A stretch of DNA of 64,000 nucleotides from Paracidovorax citrulli (GTDB lineage: Bacteria > Pseudomonadota > Gammaproteobacteria > Burkholderiales > Burkholderiaceae_C): the NCBI RefSeq assembly GCF_900100305.1, contig NZ_FNEY01000008.1, forward strand, positions 1-64,000, read 5' to 3'. Below are positions 35,016-43,758 of this stretch, in pieces. The translations under genes were made by a program, and so were the position numbers. The notes under the pieces were generated by a model. The model was not told the DNA's origin. It did not search any database and was given only the letters and a program-made list of their open reading frames with translations. Position 1 is the stretch's first letter; every line of letters starts with the position of its first letter.

Positions 35016-36434
35016 TCAGCTCCCCAGCGCGGTCTTGGCGAGCGCGGACATCAGGTTCCTGGCGTCCGCCGGGGCGGCCACCTGCCCGGCCCCGATCAGT
35101 TCCACCCCGCCCGTGCCCCGCGTTTCCACGGTGGCCGGGCGGAACAACATGCCTGCGGGCCCGTCGGCGGCGGCGAGCAGCGTGAGCGGATCGTAGAGGT
35201 TCAGCCGGCTGATGCTTTCCCACACCGCGTCGAAGGATGCCTCGGCGGATGCCCGCCACGCCTCGAAGGCCGGTGCGTCCTGCCCGGGTCGGGCGACGAA
35301 CGTGTCATAGAACCAGCGTTTGTCGAGCCGGGCAATCTGGCCTTCCATGATGCTCCGCCACAGATGCCTGAGTGCGTCGCGCTGGATGTCCATCAGATAG
35401 CTGCCCACGGGGTGGCCGGTCTGGCCCAGCGCTTCGTAGAGCTCCGGCGGTACTGCCGCCTGATAGGCGGCTTCCTTGCTGACGATGCGCAGGGGAATGC
35501 CGTATTCCTGGGCCGTGCGGTAGAACGCGCGCGCGGCGGCCTGGTCGGTGTGGTTGTTGTAGGCGCGTTCGTCGGGCTGCACCCACCCTTCGGCGTCCGG
35601 GGCCTGCTCGATGCCACCCATGATGACGATGCGTTCCACCTTCTCCTTGACGAGATCAGGGTGCTGTTGCAGCAGGGCGTTGGCGTCGGTCATTCCGGCG
35701 ATCGCCACCAGCGTGGCCTTGCCGTCCAGGCGAGCCAGGCTGCCGCCGATGTCCTGCCCTGCTTCCGGCCCCAGGCGGTCTTCCGGAACGCATAGCGATT
35801 CTCCTCGCCGCAGAAAGACACCATGGTCTGCCGATCGCCGGCCGATGTCGTACTCGCGGCCCGCCGATACGGCGACCTCGGGCATGCCGAGGGCATCGAA
35901 TACCCCCTTGGCGAATCGCGCGCGCTCCTTCCGGATGTCGGCAGGGCCGAGTGTGGTCACGACGTGGTGGATCTTCGCCAGCCCCATGTCCTGCAAGGGT
36001 TTTCCGATGACGAAGGACACCGCGTCGTCCGGGTCCTTGTTGGGATCACTGAACAGAATGCAGTTCTGCGGCCGGGCGGGGCGGGATTGCCTGAGCCGCT
36101 CGAGGACCGCGGCTTCCGCTGCGGACAGGGGCACTGGCGTGCGCGCCGGGCGCGAGCTTTCCGCCCGGGTCCAGAGCGCCGCGAACAGGAGCGCGGGCCA
36201 AAGTGCTGCCGCCGGCGCCTGCCGGGGGGCGCGCAGTCCTGCGCGGGATGGCGGGCGGCCCAGGCCCGGGCCACGGATGCCGCGCAGCTCTGCCAGCGGT
36301 CCTGCCGCATCGCGGCGGGATGAGCGGCGGGTCTGCGACGGCCGTGCCGTGCCGCTTTCGCCGCCGGGCACCGGGGTCGCGGGCCGGGCGGATTCGGTGC
36401 GGCCCGGACGGAATGATGGAGGAATGGATGTCAT
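35016..36434 (-). CDS. Nucleoside hydrolase-like protein resembling type III effectors HopQ1/XopQ
   Basis: The 472-residue protein has a disordered Ser/Pro/Arg-rich N-terminus (about 1-100) and then an inosine-uridine nucleoside hydrolase-like domain. The acidic metal site is ILFSDPNKDPDDAVSF (about 121-136), followed by VERIVIMGGIEQ and WVQPDERAYNNHTDQAAARAF. The variant DPNKDPDD in place of DTDPGxDD, together with the N-terminal extension, is what I recall for HopQ1/XopQ effectors. No classical signal peptide is seen; a stretch near 85 (ALWPALLFAALW) is hydrophobic. The start is uncertain: an ATG at the lacI stop would add 35-40 residues. No PIP box was found upstream. Confidence 0.65.
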   Translation of the reverse strand: MTSIPPSFRPGRTESARPATPVPGGESGTARPSQTRRSSRRDAAGPLAELRGIRGPGLGRPPSRAGLRAPRQAPAAALWPALLFAALWTRAESSRPARTPVPLSAAEAAVLERLRQSRPARPQNCILFSDPNKDPDDAVSFVIGKPLQDMGLAKIHHVVTTLGPADIRKERARFAKGVFDALGMPEVAVSAGREYDIGRRSADHGVFLRRGESLCVPEDRLGPEAGQDIGGSLARLDGKATLVAIAGMTDANALLQQHPDLVKEKVERIVIMGGIEQAPDAEGWVQPDERAYNNHTDQAAARAFYRTAQEYGIPLRIVSKEAAYQAAVPPELYEALGQTGHPVGSYLMDIQRDALRHLWRSIMEGQIARLDKRWFYDTFVARPGQDAPAFEAWRASAEASFDAVWESISRLNLYDPLTLLAAADGPAGMLFRPATVETRGTGGVELIGAGQVAAPADARNLMSALAKTALGS

Positions 36435-36541
36435 CTTTCCATCCTGCGCGAACGCCGCCAGTTGCCGGATGGAGGAGCGCAGAGCCTCGCGATACCGCGA
36501 AGCGCAACACGCAGTGCGCGCCCGCGCCTGCCTGCATCGCA

Positions 36542-37597
36542 TCAAACGCTCTCGCGCTCCACGATCGAGAACCCGATGTCCACCCGGGGTTCGGGCACGG
36601 CGCGGCCCTCCGCCCGATCGGCAATGAAGGCCGCTGCCGTGCGGCCGATGCGCGTGCCGTCGATGCGCACGGTGGTCAGGCTGGGCGCCAGCGTGGCAGC
36701 GAACTCGATGTCGCCGAAACCCACCACGGCCAGGTCCTGCGGCACCGTGATGGCGTGCTCGCGGGCCTCCGTGAGCACCCCGAGCGCCAGCATGTCGGAA
36801 CTGCAGAACACGGCATCGATGTCGGGGGCGTCCTTCCGCAGCGCAGCCAGTCCTTCGCGCCCCTGGGCATGCGACGTGGGGGCGGGGACCCACCGCAGGA
36901 CCGGCTCCTGCAGGCCCAGTTGCCGGGCGGCCTCGGAAAAACCCCGCTGGCGTCGCGCGGCGCGCTCGTCGTCACCGCTGATGAGCGCCAGCCGGCGCCG
37001 GCCGCGGCCATGCAGGTAGCGGCACACGGCCTCGCCCAGCCGCTCGTGCGACAGCCCGACCAGCATGTCGATGGGCGTGGGCGTGGTGTCCCAGGTTTCC
37101 ACCACGGGAATGCCCGAAGCGAGCAGCAGGCGCCGTCCCTCGGGGGAATGCATCACGCCCGTGAGCACGATGCCGTCCGGGCGCCGCCCGACGATGGCGC
37201 GCAGCAGTTCGTCCTCGCGCGACGCTGCGTAGCCCACTTCGCCGAATACCACCTGGAACCCTCGCGCATGCAGCGCATCGGTGAGCGACTGGATCATTTC
37301 CCCGAACAGCTGGCCGCGGATGGTGGGCACCAGGGCCATGACGAGGTGGCTGCGCGCAGAGCGCAGGCCGCCCGCCAGCAGATTGGGCACGTAGCCCAGG
37401 GCGGACACGGCTTCCTCCACGCGGGCCCGGGTGGCCTCGCTGACCTGCTGCGGAGTCTTCAGCGCGCGCGATACCGTGATCATCGATACCCCCGCACGGT
37501 CGGCCACTTCACGCAGGGTGACGGCCGCGCGGGCAGACGACCCTGCACGGGCGGCCGCACCGGGGGGCAGGGAAGGGGAGTCGGGGAGCAGGGCCAT
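36542..37597 (-). CDS. LacI-family transcriptional regulator of the glucarate/Bug locus
   Basis: The 351-residue repressor has a LacI helix-turn-helix (VTLREVADRAGVSMITVSRAL, about 26-46), the hinge region (YVPNLLAGGLRSARSHLVMAL) and a periplasmic-binding-type effector domain. It is closest in pattern to GntR-type LacI proteins that respond to sugar acids. It is divergent from the Bug and gudD genes, and a perfect palindrome sits between them, so it most likely represses that operon and responds to glucarate or a related acid. The start at 37597 is 80 bp from the palindrome. Confidence 0.88.
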   Translation of the reverse strand: MALLPDSPSLPPGAAARAGSSARAAVTLREVADRAGVSMITVSRALKTPQQVSEATRARVEEAVSALGYVPNLLAGGLRSARSHLVMALVPTIRGQLFGEMIQSLTDALHARGFQVVFGEVGYAASREDELLRAIVGRRPDGIVLTGVMHSPEGRRLLLASGIPVVETWDTTPTPIDMLVGLSHERLGEAVCRYLHGRGRRRLALISGDDERAARRQRGFSEAARQLGLQEPVLRWVPAPTSHAQGREGLAALRKDAPDIDAVFCSSDMLALGVLTEAREHAITVPQDLAVVGFGDIEFAATLAPSLTTVRIDGTRIGRTAAAFIADRAEGRAVPEPRVDIGFSIVERESV

Positions 37598-37687
37598 CCG
37601 GTGAGTCTAGGGGGTGCTGCTCCGAGCGATGGCGCCGGGTGACGGAACTGCCGATCCATCGTGCAGGGTTTACCCTCTGCGTTCGAT

Positions 37688-37707
37688 GGATGTTAACGTT
37701 AACATCC
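37688..37707. promoter_or_regulatory. LacI-family operator, perfect 20-bp palindrome
   Basis: GGATGTTAACGTTAACATCC is a perfect palindrome with the central CG typical of LacI-family operators. It ends 20 bases before the Bug start codon, just upstream of the AAAAGGAG ribosome-binding site, where a bound repressor would block transcription. The rest of the 130-bp divergent gap shows no second copy. Confidence 0.8.
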
Positions 37708-37727
37708 GCAAAAAGGAGACAAAAGCC

Positions 37728-38720
37728 ATGCCCGCCACCCGATTCCGGCGCTGCCTCTGCGCCGCCCTTTCGCTGTCCGCCATGCTCTGCGCTGCGCCGC
37801 CTGCCTTCGCGCAGGGCGCCTGGCCGGACAAGCCGGTCACCATCATCGTCCCGTTCCCCGCGGGCGGTTCCACCGACATGGTGGCGCGCGCCATGGCCCA
37901 GTACATGGGGGACAGGCTGGGCCAGAACTTCGTGGTGGACAACCGGCCCGGCGCGACCGGCACCATCGGCGCGGGCTTCGTGAAACGCGCGGCCCCGGAT
38001 GGCTATACCCTGCTGGTGTCCTCGCTGGGCGCCTTCGTCGTCACGCCGCACCTGCAGAAAAACGTGCCCTACGACGCCACCAGGGACTTCGACTACATCA
38101 CCGTGCCGGTGCAGGCGCCGAACGTGCTCGTGGCCAACGTGGCGCAGAAGGCCCGCACGGTGCCCGACGTGATCGCCCAGCTCAAGGCCCAGCCCGGCAA
38201 GGTGAGCTTCGCGAGTTCGGGCAACGGCTCCTCCGATCACCTGGCCGCCGAAGTGTTCTGGCAGCAGACCGGCACGCAGGGCCTGCACATTCCCTACAAG
38301 GGCGGTGCGCCGGCCATCAACGACCTGCTGGGCAACCAGGTGGACTTCTCTTTCCAGAACGTGAACGCCGTGCTGCCGCACATCCGCGCGGGCAAGCTGC
38401 ATGCCATCGCCGTCACCGGCAGCAGGCGTTCGCCCGTGCTGCCCGATGTGCCCACGCTGGCCGAGGCCGGGGTGACGGGTGCCGAGGTGTATTCCTGGCA
38501 GGGCATGGCCGCGCCCAGGGGCCTGCCCGCCGCCGTGAAGGACAAGCTCGCCGCCGCCGCCATCGCATCGATGAAGGATCCTGCCGTGCGCAGGCGCATG
38601 GAAGAGCAGGGCCTGGAAATCGTGGCCAGCACGCCGGCCGAATTCACGGCCTTCCAGGCGCGCGAATGGACCCGCTGGAAGCAGCTCATCGAAACGCGCA
38701 AGATCACCTCCGACCAGTGA
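37728..38720 (+). CDS. Bug/TctC-family substrate-binding protein, probably for glucarate-type sugar acids
   Basis: The 330-residue periplasmic protein has a signal peptide ending PPAFAQG and the Bug blocks [52 protein letters not shown] and [15 protein letters not shown]. The start at 37728 has AAAAGGAG 10 bases upstream; an upstream in-frame ATG at 37686 lies within the operator region. No tctAB genes adjoin. Its place between the LacI regulator and glucarate dehydratase suggests the ligand is glucarate or galactarate, which is an inference. Confidence 0.88.
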   Translation: MPATRFRRCLCAALSLSAMLCAAPPAFAQGAWPDKPVTIIVPFPAGGSTDMVARAMAQYMGDRLGQNFVVDNRPGATGTIGAGFVKRAAPDGYTLLVSSLGAFVVTPHLQKNVPYDATRDFDYITVPVQAPNVLVANVAQKARTVPDVIAQLKAQPGKVSFASSGNGSSDHLAAEVFWQQTGTQGLHIPYKGGAPAINDLLGNQVDFSFQNVNAVLPHIRAGKLHAIAVTGSRRSPVLPDVPTLAEAGVTGAEVYSWQGMAAPRGLPAAVKDKLAAAAIASMKDPAVRRRMEEQGLEIVASTPAEFTAFQAREWTRWKQLIETRKITSDQ

Positions 38721-38876
38721 ACGGCACCTCCCTGAGCGGCTGCGCCGCTTCCCTGTGCTCTCGCCGTGCTGCGCACGGCGTCCGCTGGCGTGGCCTGCCC
38801 AGCGGCCATCTGGTGGTTGCACGGCGCGCCGGATAGGGCACCGGGTGCAGTACTTACTTTCCTTTCCTCATTCACC

Positions 38877-40232
38877 ATGACCTCTTCCGAGCACCTCCAG
38901 GCCCCGGGCGCCACGCCCGTCATCACCGACCTGCGCGTCGTGCCCGTGGCCGGCCACGACAGCATGCTGCTGAACCTGAGCGGCGCGCACGGCCCCTTCT
39001 TCACGCGCAACCTGCTGATCCTGCGCGACAGCGCCGGCCGCACCGGCGTGGGCGAAGTGCCGGGCGGCGAGAAGATCCGGCAGACGCTCGAAGACGCGCG
39101 CGCGCTGATCGTGGGGCAGGGCGTGGGCAACCACCGCGCGGTGCTGAACGCGATGCGCGCGCGCTTCGCCGACCGCGACAGCGGTGGCCGCGGCCTGCAG
39201 ACGTTCGATCTGCGCGTGACCATCCATGCCCTCACCGCCGTGGAATCGTGCTTTCTCGACCTGCTGGGCCAGCACCTGGGCGTACCCGTGGCCGCATTGC
39301 TCGGCGACGGGCAGCAGCGCGAGGCCGTGCAGGTGCTGGGCTACCTGTTCTACGTGGGCGACCGCCGCAAGACCGACCTGGCCTACCGCGACGAATCCGG
39401 GGCGCAGGACGACTGGTTCCGCCTGCGCAACGAGGAAGCGCTCACGCCCGAGGCCATCGTGCGCCTGGCCGAGGCCACCCACGCGCGCTACGGCTTCGCC
39501 GACTTCAAGCTCAAGGGCGGCGTGCTGCGCGGCGAGGACGAGGTGGAGGCGATCCGCGCGCTGCACGAGCGCTTCCCTCAGGCGCGCGTCACGCTCGATC
39601 CCAACGGCGGCTGGCTGCTGAAGGATGCCGTGCGCCTCACCCGTGACCTGCACGGCGTGATGGCCTATGCCGAAGACCCCTGCGGCGCCGAGGGCGTGTA
39701 TTCCGGCCGCGAGGTGATGGCCGAATTCCGCCGTGCCACCGGCCTGCCCACGGCCACCAACATGGTCGCCACCGACTGGCGCGAGATGTCGCACAGCCTG
39801 TCGCTGCAATCGGTGGACATCCCGCTCGCCGACCCGCATTTCTGGACCATGGCCGGATCGGTGCGCGTGGCACAGGTGTGCGAGGCCTTCGGCCTGACCT
39901 GGGGCTCGCACTCCAACAACCACTTCGACGTGTCGCTCGCCATGTTCACCCACGTGGCGGCCGCGGCGCCCGGCAAGGTCACGGCCATCGACACCCACTG
40001 GATCTGGCAGGACGGCCAGCACCTCACATGCGAACCCTGCCGCATCGAGGGCGGGCAGATCCAGGTGCCGCAGCGCCCCGGCCTGGGGCTGGAGCTGGAC
40101 ATGGACGCGGTGGAGGCCGCGCACCGGCTCTACCTGCAGCACGGCCTGGGCGCGCGCGACGATGCGGTCGCCATGCAGTACCTCGTGCCGGGCTGGCGCT
40201 TCGACAACAAGCGGCCCTGCATGGTGCGCTGA
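38877..40232 (+). CDS. gudD: Glucarate dehydratase
   Basis: The 451-residue enolase-superfamily enzyme (E. coli GudD is 446) dehydrates D-glucarate to 5-keto-4-deoxyglucarate. The catalytic lysine pair is in FKLKGGVL (about 210). Metal ligands lie in [18 protein letters not shown] and [11 protein letters not shown], and the catalytic His is in GSHSNNHFD. The 156-bp gap from the Bug gene contains a 7-bp hairpin (CGCCGTG/CACGGCG, 38762-38780) but no gene. Downstream pathway genes (aldolase, semialdehyde dehydrogenase) are missing; only a decayed aldehyde dehydrogenase follows. Confidence 0.94.
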   Translation: MTSSEHLQAPGATPVITDLRVVPVAGHDSMLLNLSGAHGPFFTRNLLILRDSAGRTGVGEVPGGEKIRQTLEDARALIVGQGVGNHRAVLNAMRARFADRDSGGRGLQTFDLRVTIHALTAVESCFLDLLGQHLGVPVAALLGDGQQREAVQVLGYLFYVGDRRKTDLAYRDESGAQDDWFRLRNEEALTPEAIVRLAEATHARYGFADFKLKGGVLRGEDEVEAIRALHERFPQARVTLDPNGGWLLKDAVRLTRDLHGVMAYAEDPCGAEGVYSGREVMAEFRRATGLPTATNMVATDWREMSHSLSLQSVDIPLADPHFWTMAGSVRVAQVCEAFGLTWGSHSNNHFDVSLAMFTHVAAAAPGKVTAIDTHWIWQDGQHLTCEPCRIEGGQIQVPQRPGLGLELDMDAVEAAHRLYLQHGLGARDDAVAMQYLVPGWRFDNKRPCMVR

Positions 40233-40260
40233 GGGCGCGGCACCGCCTGCCGGTTCGGGC

Positions 40261-40723
40261 GGATGCCTTACAGCCTCGCCGGGCAGGGCGCCATCGTGTC
40301 CAAGTTCTGCAGCGCCGGCCAGACCTGCGTGTGCGCCAACCGCATCTACGTGCCGGCCGGAGTGTATGGCGCCTCGTGGGAAAGCTGGCCGAGGCCATGC
40401 GGCGCCTGAAGGTCGGAAACGGCATGGACGAAGGCGTAGATCATGTTTCGCCCATCGACGAGGCCGCCCTGAAGGAGGTCCAGGAGCACCTGTTGGACGT
40501 CGTGGACAAGGGCGCGCATCCTGGCGGGCGGCAAGCCGCATGCACGGGCGGCAGCTTTCTTCGTCCCCATCGTGCTGTCCGATGCGCCGCAGATGCGGTC
40601 TGACGAGGCGGCCTGTTCGGCGGCGTGAAGCAATCCGGTCGGTGGCGCGAGGGCTCCCGCTACGGAACCGGTGGCTTTCTGGTCATCGAGTACCTGTGCC
40701 TGGGCGTGATGCGCTCCTCCTGA
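40261..40723 (+). pseudogene. Decayed succinate-semialdehyde dehydrogenase (GabD-like) remnant
   Basis: Pieces of an aldehyde dehydrogenase appear in order but in different frames. IVSKFCSAGQTCVCANRIYV contains the catalytic Cys region; then KLAEAMRRLKVGNGMDEGVD and DEAALKEVQEHLLDVVDKGA; then RILAGGKPHA and FFVPIVLSDAP; and finally FGGVKQSG, REGSRYG and IEYLCLGVM near the C-terminus. At least two frameshifts and a large internal deletion have removed function, and the N-terminal half is absent. It fills most of the 600-bp gap after gudD. GabD-type enzymes could have served the sugar-acid pathway. Confidence 0.85.
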
Positions 40724-40726
40724 AAG

Positions 40727-40751
40727 TTCGAAAACCACGACATCGCTTCGC
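40727..40751 (+). promoter_or_regulatory. Imperfect PIP box (TTCGA-N15-TTCGC)
   Basis: TTCGA at 40727-40731 and TTCGC at 40747-40751 are separated by exactly 15 bases. The plant-inducible promoter box recognised by HrpX/HrpB is TTCGB-N15-TTCGB, so only the fifth base of the first half differs. It lies 82 bases before the start of the 748-residue protein. No clean YANNNT -10 box is seen 30-32 bases downstream, which weakens the call. Confidence 0.5.
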
Positions 40752-40832
40752 TCGGCCTGCCGTTATGTCTCCGACTGATCATTCCAAATGTGGTGGATAC
40801 AGGTTATCCAATCACAGGAGTGGAGGTTTGCA

Positions 40833-43079
40833 ATGGACAACAACATCATCAGTCATCGCGCATCCGGCCGAATGAACAAACTGCAGTCGCCGGTCTCCGA
40901 TGCGGAGATTGGACAGGGAAAGCCAGACGCGGCGAGTCCATCCAATGCATCGGAACCAGTTACCGGCCTGCAGGCGCGGGCGACGGATTACGGGCAGCAG
41001 GCCGCCGTGCGGCCCCGCGTCAGCCTGCCGTCCACCACCGGAGCTGCCGAGTCCGGGGCGAGCCTGGACTTGGAGGCAGGCATTACCGAGTCGCGGGGAG
41101 CCCTGCAGGCGGAGCGGGGCGGTGCGATTGCTTCCACACCACCGGCCGCACGGCGCGCAGCTCTGCAGCGTATGCAGGTGTCGCTCGCGGAGCAATCATC
41201 CCGGGAGGTCAATCCACAGATGGCCGTGGACCTGGTGAACCGCTTGCGTCCGCTCATGAGGCAGATACCCACGCACTCGGATCTCATGAGGGAGGTGTCG
41301 GAAACCGATGTAGAGGCATGGTACGGAGCCCAGGGCCTGGACCGAGAGGATGTGGATGCACTGCAGCGCAGCGCTTTCCTGTCAGGCTTGCCGAATCCCA
41401 CCGGATCGTTCATGAACAATGCGCTGCAATATATCGTCTCGCCGTGGGTCAACTACGCCACGGGCAATCCCTGGGCCGGCGCCGGGATCGGGTTCGGCAC
41501 GGCCGCCATCGCTGCTCCCATGAACGCCCTGCAGCAGTCGGCCGTCGTGACCCTGTGCGAGTCGCTTCGCGAACGCCACGGCCCGGTGATCGTTCCCGAC
41601 AAGAAGAACATCAACGACAGGCACTGGCTGCCCGAACTCTCCAAAGCGCTGGAACACGAAGTCGTTCAGTTCAGTGCCCTGCACGACCGGATGCGCGCTA
41701 CGCTGGCAGAGCACGGCATCCAGGCGTCCCTGGGAGGTCCACCCGACGCCGTGCTCGCGGCGCTTTCCGGGCTCACCCGCGAGGCGCGCCAAGAACTGCA
41801 CCTGCAGGCGAGGCAGTGGCTGGACTCCGAGAAGAAACTGCACAAGACCCATGGAGAATTCATGATGACGCAGGGAGCGCATGAACGCCAATGGATGGGC
41901 AACAGATGGCAGTTCGTGCCCCGGACCTTGCGTTCCCCCGCAGCCAGCCTGCTGGGGCTGGTGGGCAAGTCGGGAGCCGCCCGGGTCCTGCCGCCCACGC
42001 TGCAGGTGGTGGCCTCACTCATGCTGACGGCAGCCCAGCACGTCGCCGCGGGTTTCGACGAAAGGGCCAAGCAGGAATACAACAATGTCCTGAACCTGCT
42101 CTACGGACAATTCTTCACCGCTTCGGGTGCCGACAAGCTGGCCCGTGGGCAGCCATTGGACGCGGATGACATCGATACCGCAAAGCTCCGGGGTTTCATC
42201 TCGATGCCGATGCAGTCCCTGGTCAAGCGTGTTTCAGCGGAGGTGGAGCGGCAGGTGACAACCTTGCGGGGCCTGCTGGCCGATCGTCCGCCGGCCGCCG
42301 GGCAGGGCGAGACCGACAGTCGGGCGAGCGATCAGGCGGCCCTCGCCGGCATGGAGAACGATGCGACGCTGCTCCGGGAAGGGCGGTTGTCGGAATTGGA
42401 CCCCGACGGACTCGCGCAGTCCCTTCTCCTCGCATCGGAAAAGTCGGTGCTCTCAGAGCAGCTATGGCGGGATCTCGTTGCCAAGTACACGGTGAAGGAG
42501 TTTTCCGCGCAGACCGCGCAGCGGCTCGGGCAGGCCTTCCACCTCGGGGTCTTCGGCAGTGCCGCGTCCTCGATCATCGGCAAGGTGACGTCCGCGGCAT
42601 CCGGAGGCACGCGGCAGGCCCCGGTCGCGCAGACCGTGGGGGTGTCGGTGCTGTCCGGTGTCATGGCGGCCATCGGGGCGAGCAACCAGCACACTGCCAT
42701 TTCCGTCAAGAACAACCGGCGAGAGGGCGAAGTCGATGTCGGTCTGGGGAAGCAAGTGCTGCGCGGCGTCATGGGCGGCCTGAGCGAATCGCTGGCCCAA
42801 CGCCGCGGATCACGTGCGGGTCAGGACATGAAGGCTTTGCTGGCCCAGGACCAGATCGGGAACCTGCTGGGTTTCGTTAAATTACTGAACCAGCAGTTGA
42901 GCGCAGAATTCGACGTCGCGCCCGAGACCCTCTCCCTGTCCGAGGCTGGCAGGGTACTGGGTCCGGGCCATGCCTCTGCAGCGGGTGCGACGGAAATAGT
43001 GATCGAGATGGACCAAGACCAGGCCACGTCCGGGACGCCCCTGACTGCGTCGTCTCATCCGCCCGTCAGCGACAGGTAG
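40833..43079 (+). CDS. Candidate type III secreted effector, unknown family (748 residues)
   Basis: I do not recognise this protein by family. Its first 100 residues are Ser/Gln/Pro/Ala-rich and without a Sec signal (MDNNIISHRASGRMNKLQSP), as in type III secretion signals. The rest is helical with several Gly/Ala-rich hydrophobic stretches (about 202-235, 370-405 and 572-620) that could insert into or associate with membranes. A GGAGG site precedes the ATG. Base composition is less GC-rich than its neighbours. An imperfect PIP box lies upstream next to a decayed metabolic gene. Together these suggest a horizontally acquired effector. No enzymatic motif is visible. Confidence 0.65.
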   Translation: MDNNIISHRASGRMNKLQSPVSDAEIGQGKPDAASPSNASEPVTGLQARATDYGQQAAVRPRVSLPSTTGAAESGASLDLEAGITESRGALQAERGGAIASTPPAARRAALQRMQVSLAEQSSREVNPQMAVDLVNRLRPLMRQIPTHSDLMREVSETDVEAWYGAQGLDREDVDALQRSAFLSGLPNPTGSFMNNALQYIVSPWVNYATGNPWAGAGIGFGTAAIAAPMNALQQSAVVTLCESLRERHGPVIVPDKKNINDRHWLPELSKALEHEVVQFSALHDRMRATLAEHGIQASLGGPPDAVLAALSGLTREARQELHLQARQWLDSEKKLHKTHGEFMMTQGAHERQWMGNRWQFVPRTLRSPAASLLGLVGKSGAARVLPPTLQVVASLMLTAAQHVAAGFDERAKQEYNNVLNLLYGQFFTASGADKLARGQPLDADDIDTAKLRGFISMPMQSLVKRVSAEVERQVTTLRGLLADRPPAAGQGETDSRASDQAALAGMENDATLLREGRLSELDPDGLAQSLLLASEKSVLSEQLWRDLVAKYTVKEFSAQTAQRLGQAFHLGVFGSAASSIIGKVTSAASGGTRQAPVAQTVGVSVLSGVMAAIGASNQHTAISVKNNRREGEVDVGLGKQVLRGVMGGLSESLAQRRGSRAGQDMKALLAQDQIGNLLGFVKLLNQQLSAEFDVAPETLSLSEAGRVLGPGHASAAGATEIVIEMDQDQATSGTPLTASSHPPVSDR

Positions 43080-43660
43080 GCCCGCCGCGTCTCCGGCGAT
43101 ACCGATTCCACCAACTGCTGGTGCGGCGTACGGTGGCGGGCCACCATGCGCGCCGAGGCCACCGTCTTCGACTTGCAGAACCAGTGGCAGGTGTGCTGCA
43201 TCAGCAGCAGCTCCGCCGTCAGCGTGAAAGCCTTGTCGCGCTGCGTGAGGCCGGCATCGTTGCGCACGCCGCGCGCGATGCCCTGCGCATGGACCACGAA
43301 CGCCTGCCGCAGGTCGAAGGACACCGCGGGAAACAGCTGCAGCGCGAAAGGCAGGGCCACCGGAATGCGGCTCACGCGCGTCTTCTCGGGCGGCACCTGC
43401 GAAAACTCCGCCGCGAAGCGCTGGAACTGCTCCGCCAGTTGCTGTTCCGTGGTGCGCAGCAGTTGCCAGATCTGGTCGCGCCGCGCTTCCTCCTTCTCGC
43501 CGAGCGCCCGCAGGTACCCTTCCAGCAGGTTCTCCATGAGCTTTTTGATCTGGTAGTTCGCCAGATGGCGGGCCAGCAGGCCGATGCGGCGGCGCTGCTG
43601 CCGGAGGTTCAGCATGTGCACGCCGGCGGCGATGAGGGCCGCCATGATCAGGGTATCCAT
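43055..43660 (-). CDS. Hypothetical membrane-anchored helical protein
   Basis: The 201-residue protein has one N-terminal hydrophobic segment (MDTLIMAALIAAGVHMLNL), then a basic stretch and long helices (YQIKKLMENLLEGYLRALGE, RTTEQQLAEQFQRFAAEF). It ends with a region holding HTCHWFCKSKTVASARMVAR. I do not recognise a family. Its 3' end overlaps the end of the candidate effector gene by 25 bp in convergent orientation. Codon use matches the surrounding core-like genes. Confidence 0.65.
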   Translation of the reverse strand: MDTLIMAALIAAGVHMLNLRQQRRRIGLLARHLANYQIKKLMENLLEGYLRALGEKEEARRDQIWQLLRTTEQQLAEQFQRFAAEFSQVPPEKTRVSRIPVALPFALQLFPAVSFDLRQAFVVHAQGIARGVRNDAGLTQRDKAFTLTAELLLMQHTCHWFCKSKTVASARMVARHRTPHQQLVESVSPETRRAYLSLTGG

Positions 43661-43689
43661 TCGGTGGGGTGTCCAGGGAAGTAGGGGCG

Positions 43690-43743
43690 AAAAAAAAGAT
43701 GTGCCGCGGGTTCATGCCCGGCGTGGTGCCGGCCTGCGCGGCA
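43690..43743 (-). terminator. Probable terminator after the peptide-binding protein gene
   Basis: On the minus strand TGCCGCG and CGCGGCA (43737-43743 with 43702-43708) enclose an inner CCGGC/GCCGG hairpin. Four bases later there is a run of eight T residues (43690-43697). It starts 15 bases after the binding-protein stop. The large inner loop makes it less certain than a simple stem. Confidence 0.5.
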
Positions 43744-43758
43744 TGCCGGAGGTTCCCC

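Noticed and set aside
36435-36545. PIP box before the nucleoside hydrolase-like gene
   Set aside because: TTCGC motifs occur at minus-strand positions near 36498 and 36449, but their spacing is far from 15 bases. A TTCGC-N15-TGCGC pair is too weak.
35016-36893. Longest form of the nucleoside hydrolase-like gene starting within lacI
   Set aside because: It would overlap lacI by over 300 bases, and its N-terminus is a shadow of the LacI frame. A start at 36434, or at most at the lacI stop, is more likely.
40261-40723. Short intact frames after gudD considered as small genes
   Set aside because: They are consecutive fragments of one aldehyde dehydrogenase in shifted frames, so they are a pseudogene and not separate genes.
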